64,000 nucleotides of DNA from an uncultured Bacteroidales bacterium (GTDB taxonomy: Bacteria > Bacteroidota > Bacteroidia > Bacteroidales > F082). Under the pieces are notes generated by a model. The model did not search any database and was not told the DNA's origin. It saw nothing but the letters and a program-made list of their open reading frames with translations. Below, in pieces: positions 51,021 through 61,000 of the stretch (its first letter is position 1; every line of letters starts with the position of its first letter). A program made the position numbers and the translations under genes. The stretch is taken from assembly GCA_900317055.1 (NCBI GenBank), contig ONFF01000003.1, forward strand, positions 146,253-210,252. The letters run 5' to 3'.

Positions 51021-52303
51021 GAGTCCTGATGTTTGGGTGGGAGTTTCCGCCCCATATTACCGGCGGCCTCGGAACCGCATGCTTCGGCATGACCAAAGGC
51101 CTGGCCAAGAATGATGTGGATGTGCTTTTCGTGGTGCCGCGCGCTTATGGCGACGAGGACGAAACCAATGTCCGTCTGCTCAATGCCAGCGAAGTAACCA
51201 TTGACATCGACCACGAAAAAGACCGCAGCTATTGGGAACGCGTGCAGTACATGGAGATTGGCTCCAACATCATCCCTTATGTCGGCCCAGAGGAGTTCTT
51301 GAAATATAAGGAAGGCTATAGCACGGTAGACCATTTCAACCGCAGCGGCTCGGTGTTTGCACGCAACTACCAGTTCTCTGGCAAATATGGTATGAACCTC
51401 ATGGAGGAGGTGGCACGCTACGCCTTGATAGGCTCGTCGTTGGCCACGAAATATGACTTCGACATCATCCACGCCCACGACTGGCTGACCTATTCGGCAG
51501 GCATTGCGGCGAAGGAGACCACGGGCAAACCGTTGGTGGTGCACATGCACGCCACCGAGTTCGACCGCTCTGGCGAGAACATCAACACCGATGTGTATGC
51601 CATCGAGCGTCGGGGCATGGAGGCCGCCGACCGCGTGATTACAGTGAGTAATCTGACCCGCAACATTGTCATCAACAAATACGGTATTGACCCCGCCAAG
51701 GTCGTGACGGTGCACAACGCTGTGGAACCTAACGACAAGCCCAAGTCGGAATACGAACGCAGCGGTTTGGATGCCAAGGTGGTGACCTTCCTTGGAAGAA
51801 TCACCTACCAGAAAGGTCCAGAATATTTCATCGAGGCGGCCTACAAGATCCACCAGGTCGATCCGAGCATCCATTTCGTGATGGCGGGCACGGGCGACAT
51901 GCTGGAGAAGATGATCCGTCGTGTGGCACAGCTCGGTATGGGCAGCCACTTCCACTTCACGGGTTTCCTGAAGGGCGAGGCCGTCGACCAAATGTTCGCC
52001 ATGACCGATGTGTTCGTCATGCCGTCCATCTCCGAGCCGTTCGGCATTGTGCCGTTGGAGGCCATGCGCTTGAATGTGCCGGTGGTCATTAGCAAGCAGT
52101 CGGGTGTTTCCGAGGTCGTCAAGCATGCCTTGAAGGTCGACTTTTGGGACATCAACGGCCTGGCCGATGCTATCTACGGCCTCTGTCACTATAAGCCTTT
52201 GGCCGACTGTTTCAAGGACGAAGGCAAGGACGAGGTGGATAGCCTCAAATGGGAACTGGCCGCGAAGAAGATTAAGGCGGTTTATGAATCGGTAGTTAAG
52301 TAA
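51017..52303 (+). CDS. GT4-type glycogen/starch synthase-like glycosyltransferase
   Basis: A 428-residue GT-B enzyme. MRVLMFGWEFPPHITGGLGT is the start seen in Bacteroidota and archaeal glycogen-synthase-like GT4 proteins, with the GGLG donor loop. DIIHAHDWLTYSAGI, VVHMHATEFDRSG, TFLGRITYQKGPEYFIEA and MPSISEPFGIVPLEAM (the two-Glu donor motif) follow. It likely adds glucose to alpha-1,4-glucan, perhaps making primers or maltooligosaccharides. ATGA overlap with the debranching enzyme and 21 bases before the GH57 gene put it in one operon. Donor could be ADP- or UDP-glucose. Confidence 0.87.
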   Translation: MRVLMFGWEFPPHITGGLGTACFGMTKGLAKNDVDVLFVVPRAYGDEDETNVRLLNASEVTIDIDHEKDRSYWERVQYMEIGSNIIPYVGPEEFLKYKEGYSTVDHFNRSGSVFARNYQFSGKYGMNLMEEVARYALIGSSLATKYDFDIIHAHDWLTYSAGIAAKETTGKPLVVHMHATEFDRSGENINTDVYAIERRGMEAADRVITVSNLTRNIVINKYGIDPAKVVTVHNAVEPNDKPKSEYERSGLDAKVVTFLGRITYQKGPEYFIEAAYKIHQVDPSIHFVMAGTGDMLEKMIRRVAQLGMGSHFHFTGFLKGEAVDQMFAMTDVFVMPSISEPFGIVPLEAMRLNVPVVISKQSGVSEVVKHALKVDFWDINGLADAIYGLCHYKPLADCFKDEGKDEVDSLKWELAAKKIKAVYESVVK

Positions 52304-52324
52304 GAATAATAAAAAACATACGAT

Positions 52325-53524
52325 ATGAGCAAATCAATTTGTTTCTATTTCCAAGTGCATCAGCCTTACAGGCTTCGCACATATCGTTTCTTCGAAATCG
52401 GTAAGAAACATTATTACTATGACGACTACAGCAACCGCATGATCATGCGGCGCGTGGCCGAGAAGTGCTACTTGCCCATGAACGAACTCCTGATGCGCCA
52501 GATCGAGAAGTTTGGCGACAAGGTCAAATTCGCGTTCTCTTTCTCGGGCGTAGTCATCGAGCAGATGGAACAATTCGCACCTGAGGTGCTGGAGAGTTTC
52601 CAGAAGTTGGTTGCCACAGGTAAGGTAGAGGTGCTTTCCGAGACCTATGCTCACTCCTTGGCTTCGCTGTCGAATCCCGACGAGTTCAAGCGTCAGGTGA
52701 CGGCCCATAAGCACAAGATGAAAGAGGTGTTTGGCGTCACGCCCAAGACCTTCCGCAACACCGAGTTGATCTATAGCGACGAAATCGGTGCAGCGGTGGC
52801 TGACATGGGCTACAACCTCATGCTTACTGAAGGTGCTAAGCACATCTTGGGCTGGAAGAGTCCCAACTACATGTATGCCAATGCGATCAATCCGAAGCTG
52901 AAGGTGCTGCTGCGCAACTTCAAGTTCAGCGATGAGATTGCCTTCCGCTTTGTGCAGGACGGTTTCCGTGCCGAGGACTTCGTCAACTGGCTCAATGCCT
53001 TGCCGGAGGAGGAGGAAGTGGTCAACATCTTCATGGACTATGAGACCTTTGGCGAGCATCAGAGTGCCGAGACGGGCATCTTCAACTTCATGGATGCTTT
53101 GCCCGAGGCCATCCTGAAAGGCAGCAAGTTTAAGTTTGCCACTCCACAGGAACTGGCCAAGGCCTTGCAGCCGGTGAGTGCTGTTAATGTGCCTAATGTG
53201 CTGTCGTGGAGCGACGAAGAGCGCGACCTTACGGCTTGGCTCGGTAACCCCTTGCAAGACGATGCCTTCCGTGCACTGTACGACCTGAACGCCAAGGTGC
53301 ATCGCATCAAGGACGAGGAGCTGCAGCAGGACTGGACCATGCTCCAGACCTCCGACCATTTCTATTATATGTGCACGAAGTGGCTCTCCGACGGTGTGGT
53401 GCATAAGTACTTTAATCACTATGCATCGCCCTATGATGCTTATGTCAATTACATGAATGTGCTGACAGACTTCACTGATAGGGTGACGAAACTGTCGAAA
53501 CGGAAAGTGGCAAAAGTTGAGTAA
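52325..53524 (+). CDS. GH57 alpha-amylase/glucanotransferase
   Basis: A 399-residue protein, the size of compact GH57 enzymes. ICFYFQVHQPYRLRTYRF is conserved region 1 (His-Gln-Pro). The nucleophile is Glu147 in FRNTELIYSDE and the acid/base Asp238 in FMDYETFGEHQ. No signal peptide, so it acts on intracellular alpha-glucan. GH57 members act as alpha-amylases, 4-alpha-glucanotransferases or branching enzymes. This one lies between two glycogen synthase genes, and its exact activity is open. Confidence 0.92.
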   Translation: MSKSICFYFQVHQPYRLRTYRFFEIGKKHYYYDDYSNRMIMRRVAEKCYLPMNELLMRQIEKFGDKVKFAFSFSGVVIEQMEQFAPEVLESFQKLVATGKVEVLSETYAHSLASLSNPDEFKRQVTAHKHKMKEVFGVTPKTFRNTELIYSDEIGAAVADMGYNLMLTEGAKHILGWKSPNYMYANAINPKLKVLLRNFKFSDEIAFRFVQDGFRAEDFVNWLNALPEEEEVVNIFMDYETFGEHQSAETGIFNFMDALPEAILKGSKFKFATPQELAKALQPVSAVNVPNVLSWSDEERDLTAWLGNPLQDDAFRALYDLNAKVHRIKDEELQQDWTMLQTSDHFYYMCTKWLSDGVVHKYFNHYASPYDAYVNYMNVLTDFTDRVTKLSKRKVAKVE

Positions 53525-53582
53525 AAGGATTTCCCGAAGGAATCTAATTTTTGAATTTTAAATTTTAAATCTTGAATTTTAA

Positions 53583-56500
53583 ATGAAAACCCCCGAATAC
53601 CTTTTTGAAACCTCTTGGGAAGTGTGTAACATGGTCGGCGGCATCTACACGGTGCTTTCCACAAAGTCGAATGTGATGCGTCAACTACTTGATGACCATT
53701 ATGTTACTGTTGGTCCTGATGTGGTCAAGGAATCACACGAAACACTTTATTTTGTTGAAGACAATGAACTCTTTCCCGAGTGGCGCGAAAGGGCATTGAG
53801 CCAAGGCTTGAAATGCCGTATTGGACGATGGAAAATCGAAAGCAGCCCCATTGCTATCCTAGTGGACTACACACCACTATATCAGTCTAAGAATGAGATA
53901 CTTGGGCACCTATGGGAACAGTATGAATTGGATAGTATCCGCGGTCAGTGGGACTATATAGAGCCCGTTTTGTTCGGCTATGCTGCTGGTCAGGTGATTG
54001 AGAGTTTCTGCAACTTCTATTTGCAACAAACCAGCAATATTGTGGCCCAGTTCCACGAGTGGATGACAGGCTCGGGTGTGTTGTATCTGAAGGAGCATTG
54101 TCCGCAGATTGCCACCGTGTTTACTACGCATGCCACTTATCTCGGCCGTGCCATTTCGGGCAACGGTTTGCCGCTGTACGACAATCTGAAGACCTACCTG
54201 CCTTCTGTAATGGCCATGCAGTTCAATGTGGTTTCGCAACAGTCGATGGAGCAGAAGGCAGCCAAGAATGCCGATTCCTTCACGACGGTGAGCGACATCA
54301 CAGCTCAGGAATGCGAGCAGTTCCTCTATCGTAAGCCCGATGTGGTGACGAAGAATGGTATCGACCATACCTTCAGGCAAGACGAGGCCGCCTTTGAGGA
54401 GAAGCGCAAGGCCACTAGGGCGCAGATTCTGAAAATCGCTGGCACCTTGTGCGGCGAAACCCTTGACCCCAACTGCTTGATGGTAATCAACAGCGGACGC
54501 TATGAGTTCAAGAACAAAGGCATCGACCTCTTCATTGAGGCGTTGCGTCGCTTGAATGAGGACAAAAACCTGCCGCGTACAGTGGTGGCCGTGATTGCCG
54601 TGCCGAGCAACATTGCCGGTCCTTCGAAGGACTTGCAGCATCGTCTTGATGGCACCAATGCCATCATGGGGCACACTGACTTTCCTGCTACGCACCATGT
54701 CTTTGAATATGAAAACGATGCAATTCTGAATACCTTGCGTAATTCTGGCCTGCAGAATGACGCCAACGACAAAGTGAAGGTGATGTTTGTGCCTGCCTAC
54801 CTCAACGGCAGCGACGGCATCTTCAATATAACCTATTCCGAGTTCCTTTCTGCATTTGATTTTTCGGTGTTCCCATCCTATTACGAGCCATGGGGCTATA
54901 CGCCGCTTGAGAGCGTCGCCTTGGGCATCCCCACCTTGACTTCCGATGTCTCGGGTTTCGGTAAATTCGTCCAGCAGGAATGCAAGGACAACGAGGCCGT
55001 GACCGTGGTGTCGCGTCAGGTGGGCGACAATGACAAAGTGATCGAAGAGATTGTCTCGGCTTTGCGCCGTTTCTTGAACATGACCGACAAGGGCATGGCA
55101 AAAGTGTCGGAAGCTGCCTTGCAAGTGGCCGATAAACTGCTGTGGAAAGACTTGATCGTCAACTATCAGAAGGCATGGGATGTGGCTTTGGAGAAGGCAG
55201 GCGGACGCCATTACATGATGGAGCCGGTGCCCTATGCCGATATGATGCATGAGGTGGTCTACCAGAAGAACGACACGCCGAGTTGGAAGAAGGTGCTGGT
55301 GAAACCCATCTATTCACCCGAGATGAAGAAGCTCGAAGAGCTCTCGCGTAACATCTGGTGGTGCTGGAATGTGGATGCCATCGAACTGTTTGAGAGCATC
55401 GACCCGGTGGCTTGGAAGGCTACGGAACAAAACCCCGTCGCCATGATGGAGGGCCTGTCGGTAGAGCAGATCAAGGACTTGGAGAATAACGAGGTTTTTG
55501 TTGAACAACTAAATAAGGTGTACGACCAGTTCAAGGCTTACATGGCGCAGCCGACGAAGCAAAAGGACCTCATCGCCTATTTCAGCATGGAATACGGCCT
55601 GATGAAGAGCCTGAAGATCTATTCCGGTGGCCTCGGCATCCTGGCAGGCGACTATATGAAGCAGGCTTCCGACTCGAATGCCAACATGGTGGGCATCGGT
55701 CTGCTGTATCGTTATGGCTATTTTGCACAAGAGATCACCGTCTCCGGCGAGCAGCGTGCCGAATACATCCCGCAGAAGTTCTCGCAACTGCCCCTGCAGC
55801 CCGTGCTCAACGACAAGGGCGAATGGGTGAAGGTGAGCATCGCCTTCCCGGGTCGCTCGGTCTATGCCAAGGCATGGCGCGTCAACGTGGGTAGGGTAGG
55901 ACTCTATCTCTTGGATACCGACATCGAGGAGAACTCGCCCGAGGACCGTGGCATCACGAGCCGACTCTATGGCGGCGACAGCGAGATGCGCATCAAGCAG
56001 GAGATGTTCCTTGGCGTAGGCGGTATCCGTCTTCTTGAGGCAATAGGCTTGAAACCAACGGTTTACCACTGCAATGAAGGCCATGCTGCTTTCAGCGGTT
56101 TGGAACGCCTGCGTGTTTACATCAACAAGCACAACCTCGACTTCGATGTAGCGCTTGAGTTGGTCAGGGCATCAACTTTGTTTACGACACACACACCCGT
56201 GCCTGCAGGTCACGATGCCTTTGAGGAACACCTTATCCGTACCTATATGCCACACTATGCCAACCGAATGAATATCAGCTGGGAACGCTTCATGGGCTTG
56301 GGTCGCTTCAACCCCAACAACCCGAATGAGAAGTTCTCGATGAGCGTGCTTGCCACTAACCTCAGCCAAGAGGTGAATGGCGTGAGCAAGATTCATGGTC
56401 GTGTGTCGAGGGAAATGTTCCAGTCGTTGTGGCCGGGTTATTTCGCTGAGGAAAACCACATTGGTTATGTCACTAACGGCGTACATCTGCCCACATGGAG

Positions 56501-57809
56501 CAATCGTCTGTGGCAGCGTCTCTACAAGGAGACCTTTGGTCCCGATTACATTGACCATCAGTCGGATGTGAAGATGTGGGAGCAAATCAACGAGGTGCCT
56601 GATGAGAAGATTTGGGACATCCGAAAGCAGTTGAAACATGAGTTGATAGACTATCTCTCTGGAAAGATTAAGGAAGACATGCGTCAGCGTCAGGAAAGTC
56701 CAAAGCTCATCATGCAGACTGTCAATAATTTGAATGAGAATGCTTTAATTGTTGGTTTTGCCCGTCGTTTTGCCACTTATAAGCGCGCCCATCTGCTGTT
56801 CGGCAACTTGGAGCGTTTGTCGCAGTTGGTCAACGACCCGAAGCGCCCCGTCATCTTCCTCTTTGCCGGTAAGGCGCACCCCAACGACAAGGCGGGACAA
56901 GACCTCATCAAGATGATTATTGACATCTCGCGTCGTCCAGAGTTTATCGGTAAGATTCTGTTTATCAGCAATTACGATATGGAACTAGGAGGTCGCTTGA
57001 CCAGTGGCGTGGATGTATGGCTTAATACGCCGACGCGTCCGCTCGAAGCCTCTGGCACCAGTGGCGAGAAGGCCGTGATGAACGGTGTACTCAACTTCTC
57101 CGTCTTGGACGGCTGGTGGGCTGAGGGCTATCGCCCCGATGCTGGTTGGGCCATTCAGGAGAAGCGTACCTATCAAGACCAGCGTTATCAAGACGAGATG
57201 GATGCTGAGACCATCTACAACACGCTTGAAAATGAGATTGTTCCGCTCTATTATGCCCGCAATGTTCATGAGGTGCCTACAGGATGGGTGGCAGCTATGA
57301 AGAAATGCTTGAATGAAATTTCACCCCGTTTCACCATGAAACGCATGATGGACGACTACTTTGAGCAGTACTACAACAAGCTGATTGAGCGAACCAACTG
57401 GATGCGAGCCAACCGTTACCAGAAGGCCTTTGAGATCAATGCATGGAAGACGCGAGTGCGTAACAACTGGGACAAGGTGGAAGTGAAGTCGCTGATTCTG
57501 CCCGACACTAATGTGCGTCCCTTGACCTTCGGCGAGCAGTTTGTTGCAGAGATTACATTGCTCACACCCGACCTCGAGCCTGGTGACCTCGCCATCGAAT
57601 TGCTCTTTGGCAAGAAGAACAACGATATGGTGGACGAAATCACATCTGTCTACAAAATGAAGCTTGTCGATTCGGGTGACAAATGGGTGAAGTATTATAT
57701 TAAAGTGCCGATTACGCGTGCTGGAGTGTACAATTTCACCTTCCGAGTTTACCCCACCAACACCATGCTTCCGCATCGTCAGGACTTCCCCTTGGTCAAG
57801 TGGATTTAA
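53583..57809 (+). CDS. Fused GT3-type glycogen synthase and GT35 alpha-glucan phosphorylase
   Basis: A 1408-residue two-enzyme protein. Residues 1 to about 560 resemble eukaryote-type (GT3) glycogen synthase: YLFETSWEVCNMVGGIYTVL at the start and SYYEPWGYTPLESVALGIP (about 431-449) as donor motif. From about 574 it is an alpha-glucan phosphorylase of the Thermotoga/archaeal type: LEELSRNIWWCWNVDA, FSMEYGLMKSLKIYSGGLG, and the PLP lysine Lys1163 in SGTSGEKAVMNGVLN (most relatives have GMKA). The synthase lengthens glycogen, and the phosphorylase releases glucose-1-phosphate. The fusion is known in Bacteroidota. A strong terminator follows. Confidence 0.94.
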   Translation: MKTPEYLFETSWEVCNMVGGIYTVLSTKSNVMRQLLDDHYVTVGPDVVKESHETLYFVEDNELFPEWRERALSQGLKCRIGRWKIESSPIAILVDYTPLYQSKNEILGHLWEQYELDSIRGQWDYIEPVLFGYAAGQVIESFCNFYLQQTSNIVAQFHEWMTGSGVLYLKEHCPQIATVFTTHATYLGRAISGNGLPLYDNLKTYLPSVMAMQFNVVSQQSMEQKAAKNADSFTTVSDITAQECEQFLYRKPDVVTKNGIDHTFRQDEAAFEEKRKATRAQILKIAGTLCGETLDPNCLMVINSGRYEFKNKGIDLFIEALRRLNEDKNLPRTVVAVIAVPSNIAGPSKDLQHRLDGTNAIMGHTDFPATHHVFEYENDAILNTLRNSGLQNDANDKVKVMFVPAYLNGSDGIFNITYSEFLSAFDFSVFPSYYEPWGYTPLESVALGIPTLTSDVSGFGKFVQQECKDNEAVTVVSRQVGDNDKVIEEIVSALRRFLNMTDKGMAKVSEAALQVADKLLWKDLIVNYQKAWDVALEKAGGRHYMMEPVPYADMMHEVVYQKNDTPSWKKVLVKPIYSPEMKKLEELSRNIWWCWNVDAIELFESIDPVAWKATEQNPVAMMEGLSVEQIKDLENNEVFVEQLNKVYDQFKAYMAQPTKQKDLIAYFSMEYGLMKSLKIYSGGLGILAGDYMKQASDSNANMVGIGLLYRYGYFAQEITVSGEQRAEYIPQKFSQLPLQPVLNDKGEWVKVSIAFPGRSVYAKAWRVNVGRVGLYLLDTDIEENSPEDRGITSRLYGGDSEMRIKQEMFLGVGGIRLLEAIGLKPTVYHCNEGHAAFSGLERLRVYINKHNLDFDVALELVRASTLFTTHTPVPAGHDAFEEHLIRTYMPHYANRMNISWERFMGLGRFNPNNPNEKFSMSVLATNLSQEVNGVSKIHGRVSREMFQSLWPGYFAEENHIGYVTNGVHLPTWSNRLWQRLYKETFGPDYIDHQSDVKMWEQINEVPDEKIWDIRKQLKHELIDYLSGKIKEDMRQRQESPKLIMQTVNNLNENALIVGFARRFATYKRAHLLFGNLERLSQLVNDPKRPVIFLFAGKAHPNDKAGQDLIKMIIDISRRPEFIGKILFISNYDMELGGRLTSGVDVWLNTPTRPLEASGTSGEKAVMNGVLNFSVLDGWWAEGYRPDAGWAIQEKRTYQDQRYQDEMDAETIYNTLENEIVPLYYARNVHEVPTGWVAAMKKCLNEISPRFTMKRMMDDYFEQYYNKLIERTNWMRANRYQKAFEINAWKTRVRNNWDKVEVKSLILPDTNVRPLTFGEQFVAEITLLTPDLEPGDLAIELLFGKKNNDMVDEITSVYKMKLVDSGDKWVKYYIKVPITRAGVYNFTFRVYPTNTMLPHRQDFPLVKWI

Positions 57810-57821
57810 CCTCGAGATGAG

Positions 57822-57858
57822 AAAACGGGAATGGCGATCGCTTTTCCCGTTTTTTTTG
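57822..57858 (+). terminator. Rho-independent terminator of the glycogen operon
   Basis: AAAACGGGAA (57822-57831) pairs with TTCCCGTTTT (57844-57853), with the palindrome GCGATCGC (57834-57841) in the loop, followed by a T run. It lies 13 bases after the stop codon. The remaining DNA up to the adhesin start, about 220 bases, shows no gene and no clear -7 promoter box. Confidence 0.9.
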
Positions 57859-58078
57859 CGTTTTTTTTTGAAAAAAATACATTTTTGACTAAGGGTAAAA
57901 CACCTCTCGCGCGTCTTATAGGTGTCGACAAAATGTTAAACGCGTTTACTATGCATTCTTTTTTTACCACAATGCTTAGCAAAAATGCTGTCACCATGCC
58001 TTTTGGCACTGGTGCGTTTCTCATTTACACACAAAGAAACAATTTAATTCACCTATTTATTAACCAAATCAATTCATT

Positions 58079-61000
58079 ATGAAAAAGAAAGTTTTTTCTT
58101 TGATGATGATGCTCTTACTAGCCGTTTCTGGTTTTGTGAGAGCAGGGGAGATTACCGTCCATGACGGTTCTACCACAAATTCCTACATCCCTGTTTGGGG
58201 ATTGTGGACGGACAACAGCCTCCAGCACGAATTCGTGTATCCCGCTGATGAACTCGCTGTTATGAATGGCGCAGAGATTACAGCGATGAAGTTCTACACT
58301 TCAAGCAGCTACGCGAATGTTTCCTGGAACGGTAGTTTCCAAGTGTTCCTGAAAGAAGTTGGAACGACAACGCTTACTTCTTTCTTGGGCACTAGTGATG
58401 CCACTCTTGTTTACGAAGGATCGCTTGGCGTTACTTCGCAAGAGATGGTGATCACGCTTGCCACGCCTTACACATACAATGGCGGCAACTTGTGGGTTGG
58501 AGTGTATTACACTGCCACTACGGGTTATAGCAGCAGCTATTGGTATGGCGAGAGTGTGACAGGTGCTTCTATTTATGGCAGAAGCGGTAATAACTACTCG
58601 GTCAACTCCGCCAACTTCCTGCCTAAGACCACTTTCACCTTCAATGGTGGCGGTGGTGGTAGCGTCGACCAGCTCCATGTGAAGTACATGGCTGGCGATG
58701 TTGAAGTCATTGACGAATTGAACCTTGGTGTGCGCCCTGCCGGTGCTTGGATGGAGCCTTTCGACTTCACCATGTACACTACTGGTTCTACTTACACTGT
58801 CAACATTCTTGACTTCACTCCTGACGATGGCATGTTCACTGTTGCTGGTGAGGATCTTCCTTTCCAAGTGATTCGTAACAACGATGTTGCCTTGAACATG
58901 AATGTCAACGGCACTGAAGCTGGTGTCATCGAGCGTCAGTTTGTGGCTATCACCGAAGGTGACCGTGCCGCTCACATCTGGCCTTTGACGGTTGAGCTCT
59001 ACGCTCCCGAGGTTCCGGATGTTTGGGAGCTGGCTTGCGAAGAAGCCACCACATTCCCCTTCGTGGAGATTCCTGCAAATGCTCACCAAACTGTCCTTCA
59101 CAACGACTACACCCTGCCTTTCCCCGAGATTGAGGAAGGTGTGGATGCCGTTTACAAACTTGTGTTTGACCAAGACATGATTTTGAATGCTAGCGTTACT
59201 GCAGGTGAAAACGGTAAAGTTGCTCTTTACAGAGAAGGCTTCGAAGGCGAAGGTGGCCCAATGGCCGACAACAACTACACTGGTAGTGTTGGTGGCGGCG
59301 GCGGCGCTGCCGGTGCTCCTTTTGAGGCTCAGATTGGCGAAGGCACTAACACTTCGACCTACTTCCCCTTCCACACCCTGTGGAACTACTCTATTGGTGA
59401 AAACCTCTTCTTGGCTTCAGAGCTTACTGAAGCTGGTGTGACTCCTGCTCCGATGACAAGCTTGAGCTGGTATGTGAGTTCGACCACTTGCACTACGCCC
59501 CAGAACAACATCAGCATCTGGATGGCCAATGTGAGCGATACTGAATTGACCACCACTTCGCACACTACTGCTGGTATGACCCTCGTCTATACTGGTAACA
59601 ATGTGCTTCCTGTCGCTGGCCAATGGAATGAGTTTGTCTTCAACCAAGGCAACTTCTCATGGGATGGCCACAGCAACATCTTGATTCTTTGCACGCGTAA
59701 TAATGGTAGCTGGGAAGGTTCTGTTAGCTGGCAGACCCACAATCCTGGCTTCACAGCCATGAGCTATCACTATTCCGACACCAATGGTGGTTATGACGTA
59801 TCGTCGACTTCCTCGACCATGTATACCTCATCTACCAACCGCGCTAACATCATCATGAAGGGCGGCGGTCGCAATCGCGACGAAGTGCTGTTCTCTGATA
59901 CTTTCGAAAGCGGTAGCCTGAGCAACTGGACCCTTGTCGATGCAGATGCAGATGGCGACGATTGGCAGATTGCAACTCCCGCTGAATATGGCATCGGCAA
60001 TGCTCACAGCGGCACCTATTGCGCTAGCTCATGGTCATGGAACAGTTATACTTTGTATCCTGACAACTATATGATTTCCCCGCTGGTAGACGGTGCCACG
60101 AGCATCAACTACTATGTTTCTACCAACACGGCATATCCAGACCATTACGCAGTGATGGCTTCTTCCACTGGTACAAGCATCAGCGACTTTGTCACTGTGT
60201 ATGAAGAAGATGCCTTCAGAGGCAGCAACAGTAACGGTGTAAGAAGTTCAATGGCTCAAGGCAGTAACCGTGAAATGAGCACTTGGGCAGCCAAGAGCGT
60301 TACCCTGCCTGCTGGCACCAAGTATGTGGCTTTCCGTCACTACAACAGCGACGATATGAACTACCTGTTCATTGACGATGTGACCGTTTATGGTAATGGT
60401 GGTGTTACACCTCCTACACCTCCTACTCCACCTACTCCACCTACACCTCCAACTCCTACTTCTGAAATGTCCTACGGTCCTGTCATCACAGATGCTGATG
60501 TGCCTGCTGGTACCTACTATCTGGTTGCATCTTCGACGACTCCTAATTTCGAGGTCACAATCAATGCCGATCCTATGCCTTGCCCGGCTGTTGAAGGCTT
60601 CGCTTTCAACCCGACTCCTGCCGACAATGAAGACGGCGTTGAGCCTGGTAGCGTGACCCTGCGTTGGAACATCCCGGACTATGCCACTGGTTGGAGACTG
60701 GTCTTCGGTAGCACTTACTATCCGGATCCCAACCATGTCCAAACCATCATCTATCCTGAAGATGGTAGCTGGTCCACCACAATGGCCAACAGTTACACTG
60801 TGCGTAACCTGTGGAACAACACCAACTATTTCTGGCATGTTGAGTTCAACAACAACGGTTCCTGCCCTGAAGGCGTGAGCAGCCCGATCTGGGGCTTCAC
60901 GACCCACCTCAACATCCCGCAGAACCTCACTGCTGATGACTACACCGTGTTCAATGACGAACAGATTACCCTTCACTGGAACGCTGTTGTTGACCGTACC

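Noticed and set aside
50978-52189. Long open frame on the minus strand opposite the GT4 synthase gene (403 codons)
   Set aside because: Its peptide is rich in His, Asp and Val with no family motif, and it lies wholly opposite well-supported genes of G/C-rich codon use. Similar antisense frames at 52334-53419 and 53910-55250 were left out for the same reason.
53540-53582. AT-rich direct repeat (TTGAATTTTAAAT twice) before the GT3-GT35 fusion gene
   Set aside because: Simple A/T-rich spacer; no promoter match or protein-binding palindrome could be supported.
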